Assembly: GCA_021635425.1 (NCBI GenBank)
Contig: JAJWOJ010000134.1
Coordinates: 1 to 6,137 of the forward strand
DNA length: 6,137 bases
Origin: Clostridiales bacterium
Lineage (GTDB): Bacteria > Bacillota > Clostridia > Christensenellales > Borkfalkiaceae
Direction of reading: 5' to 3'
The translations under genes were made by a program, and so were the position numbers. A model generated the notes under the pieces. That model did not search any database. It worked only from the letters and a program-made list of their open reading frames with translations, and was not told the DNA's origin. Each line of letters opens with the position of its first letter. Position 1 is the stretch's first letter. This document shows positions 4,001 to 6,137 of this stretch, piece after piece.

Positions 4001-5933
4001 AAAGGCAAGAGTTTCTGTCACCGGCGGAACGATTAACGGTATGCTTGATACAAGATCGTATGACCCTGCAACAGGAGATTTGACGAGCATCAATGATGCG
4101 ACAAAAGCAACGATTGGAATTACGGGCGGTACGTTCAGCACAGATCCCACTAAGTATGTTGTAGAAGATTCGGCAATAACCGAGAACGAAAACGGAACGT
4201 TCGGCGTTGAAAAAACTTATCTTGCAAAAGTAGGAGAAACTTCTTACTATACTATGGAAGAAGCTTTCAAAGCTCAGACTGCAAGCGGTGAAGCGATTGT
4301 ATTGCTTCGTGACTACACAACGGGTTCGACGTTTAATTCCGGTACTAAACATCGCGTGGTCGACCTTAACGGTCACACCTGGACGTATACGGGTATCGAT
4401 ATGAACAGCGCGGCATTTGAAATTAACAATCCGAATACAACTCTTACGGTTAAGAACGGTAAGATAATAAGTAATACGTTGGTCGGTCTTATACCTTCTG
4501 CAATGGGCGGAACCATTAAGTATGATAACGCAGGACTTGTATTTGAAAAAGTTGAAATGACTTCAAAAGGTCACAGCGGTATCGAAACGAACGGTAATAA
4601 CACCAATGACAGCGTAACGCTTATAAACAGTACGCTTAACGTTCCCAACGGCTTCGGAATTTACTTCCCGAGCAGCGGTACTCTTACGATCGACAATTCT
4701 ACGATTAACGCTAACACCATGGGCGTTCAGGTTTGTAGCGGTTCGCTTGTAATTTCGGGTGATTCTGAAATTACCGTTGCGGGCGACGCTGTTCCCAAAA
4801 CGGAAAACGACGGCGCAATCCAAGACGGCGCGGCAATTTCCGTTGTAAACAGAGCGGGTTATAAAGGTCTTTCAAACATCGTTATCACCGGCGGAACGTT
4901 CACCGCAAAAGCCGGCAAAGCTCTCAAAGCTTACGACTGGGTTAATAAAGTCGAAAGCACTTTCACCAAGGCTGACCATGTAGCTGTAAGCGGCGGAACG
5001 TTCTCGAGCGAAGTTAATAAAGATTACCTTGCGGACGGATTCAGATTAACAAAAACCGGTGAAAGCTACGGAGTAACTGCTAAATATATCGAATCTACTC
5101 ATGTTTCGCTCGGTACGGCTCTTTCGTTCAGCTATAAGCTCAGAGTTCTTAACGAAGGAGAAACGATTAAAAACGCTAAGGCTTCGTATCGTACAGTAAG
5201 AGGTAATCTTGTTGAAATCGATATGACATTGATCGACGGTTATTACGTATTTGACGGAATTACTCCTCAGATGCTCGACAGAAAGATTTCCGTTAACGTT
5301 TACATCGGAGATACCGTTGTATATGACGTTGTGGACTATAGCATTCTCGATTACCTTCAGGATCTTCTTAATACTGATCTCGGCACAAAAGCAACCGTTA
5401 CGAAACAGCTTGTTGCAGACCTTGCGTTCTACGGCAAAGCGGCAATGAAATATGTCGGATATACAACGACCGTGGTTGATAAGTTTATCGCGGATAACGG
5501 CTTAACTCAATCGACCGGTGACATTACCGGCGTCGCAACCTCGAGCGGTACAGAAAAAGTTGCAAACGTATCTGTTCAGTTTGCAAGCCAGAACAAGATT
5601 CTTATAGGCGTTGCCGAAAGCGTATTCAATGATTACTCCTATACCATTAAGGTAAACGGAACGGAAATCGCCAACGAATTGTGGCAGACAGACGTCGTAG
5701 ACGGATATCGTGTTTACGTGTCCGACGGTTTCGCGGCAAGTTATATAACCGATAAAGATCACTACGTCGAAGTTGAAGTTCTTAAAAACGGGGCTTCTGT
5801 TCAGAAAGTACAGTGCAACGTTGCAGGTTATTGTATGAAGATGGCGGAAAACGCAAAAATGGGTGAGCTTGCAACAGCTACTTACTATTACGGTGTTTCG
5901 GCTGCGAAATATGCAGCAATCATTAAAGGTTAA
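1020..5933 (+). CDS. Large secreted modular beta-helix-like surface protein
   Basis: The product is 1637 residues. The N-terminus is a signal peptide: lysines at 4, 6 and 7, a hydrophobic stretch of about 8-28, and a likely cut after AKA (38). Four modules follow (A 45-308, B 309-760, C 761-1066, D 1067-1354), then a C-terminal domain (1355-1637). Modules are rich in GGTF/GGTI/GGTL turns (for example 249, 278, 651, 693, 728, 909, 931, 976, 1002, 1036, 1291, 1325), the spacing expected of right-handed parallel beta-helix rungs. Heads carry NITLDLNGHT-like strands and tails end in DGTYGV-like motifs. This style is known from large adhesin-like proteins of gut Clostridia. No catalytic motif is evident, so an adhesive or structural role is inferred and an enzyme with a degenerate fold is not excluded. 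No LPxTG, SLH, dockerin or terminal membrane helix is seen. Cysteines are few. The middle of module B is notably AT-rich compared with C and D. Confidence 0.9.
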   Translation: MVTKAKKALLASLAAFLCVMLTVFGLSMSVSLSETAKAADGTTTEVAEVSGVKFATLAEAIAAAKDGETVKLLANATEDVVVKKNITLDLGGKTLTGTNSGYATLSIQNGATTTVKNGSIVGSTSYYTIEITKGSNATATFEDLTATAGNTGASMIDNWGTLTITSGVYSGGLNVVKSEENSTLVINGGEFTLDYCPNNGYTAVILVYGDTTINGGKFIQNATKKWANPQVVMTGVVEGAKAPITRVTGGTFTNNSGKANDIFHGLGKATSDNFEVSGGTFNKSISEGFCADGFKVVKNSDGTYSANTVEVWTGFNESLKVSSHASIEDAMVAASQMEITSSQFRRVVVKGNYELKSDLTIGTGLYLDVLGTLTIKEGVTLTVPEDCKRLSAWYGGTIVNNGTILLCAKFINNGTFEGNSFVVPEGYVLSKNNNNILPIREDSADLKIEYDDGSTYYFNNDGYHYATTFGSVKATKITLLKDRYKAIGIDVEAEVELDLNGHTLRSEGAASLTVSKDNTYLKIVNSANAAGKIVAGSVDSGNNKPALWITSGTAEVASNVILDGGSNQPAVYLTGGNLVLYGTATTTGDYAITTQGTNTSDTKITIKDRATVSAENGLAIYNPKGTLIVEGGEISGKTGVQVSSGKFEISGGTITATGADESAGCTNAITDGAAVSIINRNYPAGIPSATIEGGTFISSTKPAVRAYDWTDNAYAAWTEAGEYVNVKGGTFSSVPDNIESLCAEGHILTNNADGTYGVKVGVAEVNGVKYETLQAAIDAAPRNATVKLLANTRENVTIAKNITLDLNGHTINGGTVAGKATVTVTARVTIKDSSASANENGTGTIMREDTAENSGVSSHYVIDVQGGGWLMFEGGNVINHSGVVGVKGASLVRIGDDSVDKYPGLTIKGGTFTQDNFIVIKVDRGYFTLNGGTLNSANTYAIENWFRATVKNGTVNGAVSSWTYSGGSNSTLEIIGGTINGDVTSVNYGNATDKKARVSVTGGTINGMLDTRSYDPATGDLTSINDATKATIGITGGTFSTDPTKYVVEDSAITENENGTFGVEKTYLAKVGETSYYTMEEAFKAQTASGEAIVLLRDYTTGSTFNSGTKHRVVDLNGHTWTYTGIDMNSAAFEINNPNTTLTVKNGKIISNTLVGLIPSAMGGTIKYDNAGLVFEKVEMTSKGHSGIETNGNNTNDSVTLINSTLNVPNGFGIYFPSSGTLTIDNSTINANTMGVQVCSGSLVISGDSEITVAGDAVPKTENDGAIQDGAAISVVNRAGYKGLSNIVITGGTFTAKAGKALKAYDWVNKVESTFTKADHVAVSGGTFSSEVNKDYLADGFRLTKTGESYGVTAKYIESTHVSLGTALSFSYKLRVLNEGETIKNAKASYRTVRGNLVEIDMTLIDGYYVFDGITPQMLDRKISVNVYIGDTVVYDVVDYSILDYLQDLLNTDLGTKATVTKQLVADLAFYGKAAMKYVGYTTTVVDKFIADNGLTQSTGDITGVATSSGTEKVANVSVQFASQNKILIGVAESVFNDYSYTIKVNGTEIANELWQTDVVDGYRVYVSDGFAASYITDKDHYVEVEVLKNGASVQKVQCNVAGYCMKMAENAKMGELATATYYYGVSAAKYAAIIKG
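1155..1289 (+). repeat. Module A head, partner of the module C head
   Basis: Residues 46-90 align without gaps to residues 762-806 with 29 of 45 identical, including VAEV, GVK, TVKLLAN and KNITLDL. The DNA is also recognisably similar, for example GTTGCGGAAGTAA at both starts. Module A then runs through GGEF, GGKF and GGTF rungs to a tail at 278-307 (SGGTF ... CADG ... DGTYS). This is a duplicated building block inside the large gene, not a separate gene. Confidence 0.8.
1944..2339 (+). other. Module B1: degenerate head with NGT rungs
   Basis: Residues 309-440 do not carry a clear LDLNGHT head. They show SIEDAMVAA (a remnant of the TLxxAIxAA helix) and then short strands typical of left-over beta-helix coils: LDVLGTLTIKEGVTLTVPE and repeated NNGT turns at 400-415. 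It lies between the module A tail and the second head-like segment at 441, so module B may be a fusion of two units. No function beyond structure can be assigned. Confidence 0.5.
2340..3299 (+). repeat. Module B2, homologous to module D
   Basis: Residues 441-760 match module D (1067-1354) along most of their length. Shared elements are LDLNGHT (497-503 and 1114-1120, the latter VDLNGHT), GVQV (639 and 1235), DGAA followed by NR (671-680 and 1269-1278), AYDW (706 and 1304) and GGTFSS (728 and 1325). The late landmarks keep an offset of 596-598 residues. B2 includes the CAEG and DGTYGV tail. It is an internal duplication, and its base composition is lower in G+C than module D. Confidence 0.8.
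3303..3437 (+). repeat. Module C head, partner of the module A head
   Basis: Residues 762-806 give the clearest head in the protein (VAEVNGVKYETL ... NITLDL, followed by NGHTINGG). Identity to the module A head is 29 of 45 without gaps. Module C continues with six GGT(F/I/L) turns and ends with ENENGTFGV at 1055-1063. Confidence 0.8.
4218..5081 (+). repeat. Module D, homologous to module B2
   Basis: Residues 1067-1354 start with a diverged head (AKVGETSYYTMEEAF, then VDLNGHTW). They continue through LTIDNS and GVQV strands and the DGAAIS/AYDW/GGTFSS series shared with module B2. They close with YLADGFRLTKTGESYGV. D directly precedes the C-terminal domain, with no linker visible. Confidence 0.8.
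5082..5930 (+). other. C-terminal domain of the surface protein, two degenerate halves
   Basis: Residues 1355-1637 lack GGT turns and are more charged and aromatic. The first half has DGYYVFDGI (1406), a strand pair ISVNVYIGDTVVYDVV (1423) and YGKAAMKY (1471-1478). The second half repeats the order: DGYRVYVSDGF (1561), VEVEVLKNGASVQKV (1583) and YGVSAAKY (1624-1631). The shared pattern YGxxAxKY and the same order of strand then helix indicate an ancient tandem duplication. Similar YGAAAQxY-type endings occur, from memory, in surface proteins of Clostridia. The domain ends six residues after the last motif, with no sorting signal. It may be a cell-wall-binding or secretion-related domain, which is inference. 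Confidence 0.65.
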
Positions 5934-5936
5934 ATC

Positions 5937-5941
5937 GGAGG
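5937..5941 (+). promoter_or_regulatory. Ribosome binding site of the 37-residue ORF
   Basis: GGAGG begins 3 bases after the stop codon of the large gene and lies 9 bases before ATG 5951. This indicates that the short ORF is translated and co-transcribed with the large gene. Confidence 0.75.
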
Positions 5942-5950
5942 TGTTTTGAT

Positions 5951-6064
5951 ATGAAAAAATATGAAAAAGCAGAAGTCGAGATAATTATCGATATACCGGT
6001 TACAGATATAGTAAGTTCGTCGGCTGATGATAGAGCAATCAACGGCGAGTGGCTTGCATTTTAA
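5951..6064 (+). CDS. 37-residue small protein, function unknown
   Basis: The ORF is 37 codons plus stop, starting 17 nt after the surface-protein gene and preceded by GGAGG. The product begins MKKYEKAEVEI and continues IIIDIPVTDIVSSSADD to a WLAF C-terminus. It has no signal peptide, membrane helix, cysteine or glycine-rich core. From memory, short proteins opening with KKYEKPxVE and carrying a D-I/V-(x)-TS segment are common in gut Clostridia genomes, usually annotated as hypothetical. The proline of that opening is alanine here. The close spacing suggests an operon partner of the large protein. A precursor of a modified peptide or a chaperone-like accessory factor is possible, but nothing in the sequence decides. 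No other start codon fits. Confidence 0.7.
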   Translation: MKKYEKAEVEIIIDIPVTDIVSSSADDRAINGEWLAF

Positions 6065-6071
6065 AATACTG

Positions 6072-6107
6072 TTTACGGAAGGGAATAGAATAATTCTCTT
6101 CCGTAAA
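6072..6107 (+). terminator. Strong intercistronic stem-loop without U-tract
   Basis: TTTACGGAAG (6072-6081) pairs perfectly with CTTCCGTAAA (6098-6107). The stem extends inward through a G-T pair and GAAT/ATTC to 6086 with 6093, giving 15 pairs around a 6-base loop (6087-6092). The downstream bases (AATCCGAG) are not U-rich, so this is not a canonical intrinsic terminator. Placed 7 nt after the small ORF and 8 nt before the next ribosome binding site, it could protect upstream mRNA, partly attenuate transcription, or mark a processing site. Confidence 0.45.
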
Positions 6108-6127
6108 ATCCGAGCAGGGAGGAAATC

Positions 6128-6137
6128 ATGAAAACCG
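6128..6137 (+). CDS. Start of a downstream gene, cut by the window edge
   Basis: AGGGAGG (6116-6122) lies 5 bases before ATG 6128, which is followed by AAA ACC and then the window ends. Only Met-Lys-Thr is visible, so no product can be named. A lysine right after the start is compatible with a signal peptide but proves nothing. The strong ribosome binding site and same orientation suggest it continues the operon. Confidence 0.6.

Noticed and set aside
3819..4376. Long antisense ORF of 185 codons inside the surface-protein gene
   Set aside because: It is a shadow of a repetitive coding region: arginine- and cysteine-rich low-order composition, no ribosome binding site, and no recognisable domain. 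The same holds for the other antisense frames in the gene.
5900..5933. C-terminal sorting signal or membrane anchor on the large protein
   Set aside because: The last residues (YYYGVSAAKYAAIIKG) contain no LPxTG-like motif, no long hydrophobic helix and no basic tail.

Overview
This window is dominated by one very large gene for a secreted, repeat-built surface protein (1020-5933, 1637 residues). About 1 kb of structured, repeat-rich non-coding DNA precedes it. A 37-residue ORF and the first codons of another gene follow it. Strong GGAGG-type ribosome binding sites, a textbook sigma-A promoter, a Gram-positive-looking signal peptide and the style of the protein point to a Bacillota organism, most likely an uncultured gut-type Clostridia lineage. 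That placement is inference from style; the window contains no phylogenetic marker gene.

Layout. Positions 1-324 hold four copies of an intergenic repeat built from short hairpins: two long copies (1-79 and 127-205) and two short ones (243-279 and 288-324). The stem sequences differ between the two subtypes but stay paired. Positions 325-457 are AT-rich with no gene; the only structure seen there is the spacer and right arm of a 10-bp inverted repeat. A perfect consensus promoter (TTGACA, 17 bp, TATAAT) lies at 458-486. From about 493 to 1019 lies what would be a roughly 530-nt leader. It has several stem-loops, two mutually exclusive hairpins at 577-621, a 9-bp tandem repeat (679-786), and competing helices at 949-981 just upstream of the ribosome binding site.

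The large protein reads as a signal peptide, then four modules (A 45-308, B 309-760, C 761-1066, D 1067-1354), then a C-terminal domain (1355-1637). The well-formed modules begin with a head of the type VAEVNGVKYxTLxxAI...NITLDLNGHT, continue with beta-helix-like GGTF/GGTI rungs, and close with a tail of the type GGTFSS...(L/C)A(D/E)G...DGTYGV. The C-terminal domain is a degenerate tandem duplication with a YGxxAxKY motif at the end of each half. No LPxTG signal, S-layer homology domain, dockerin or C-terminal membrane helix is visible, so how it stays on the cell is open. The middle of the gene is clearly more AT-rich than the rest, which suggests a mosaic.

The small ORF (5951-6064) starts 17 nt after the big gene stops, has its own ribosome binding site, and is followed by a 15-bp stem-loop and then another ribosome binding site and ATG at 6128. 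The three reading frames probably form one transcription unit. No enzyme, mobile-element gene, tRNA, rRNA or CRISPR array was seen.
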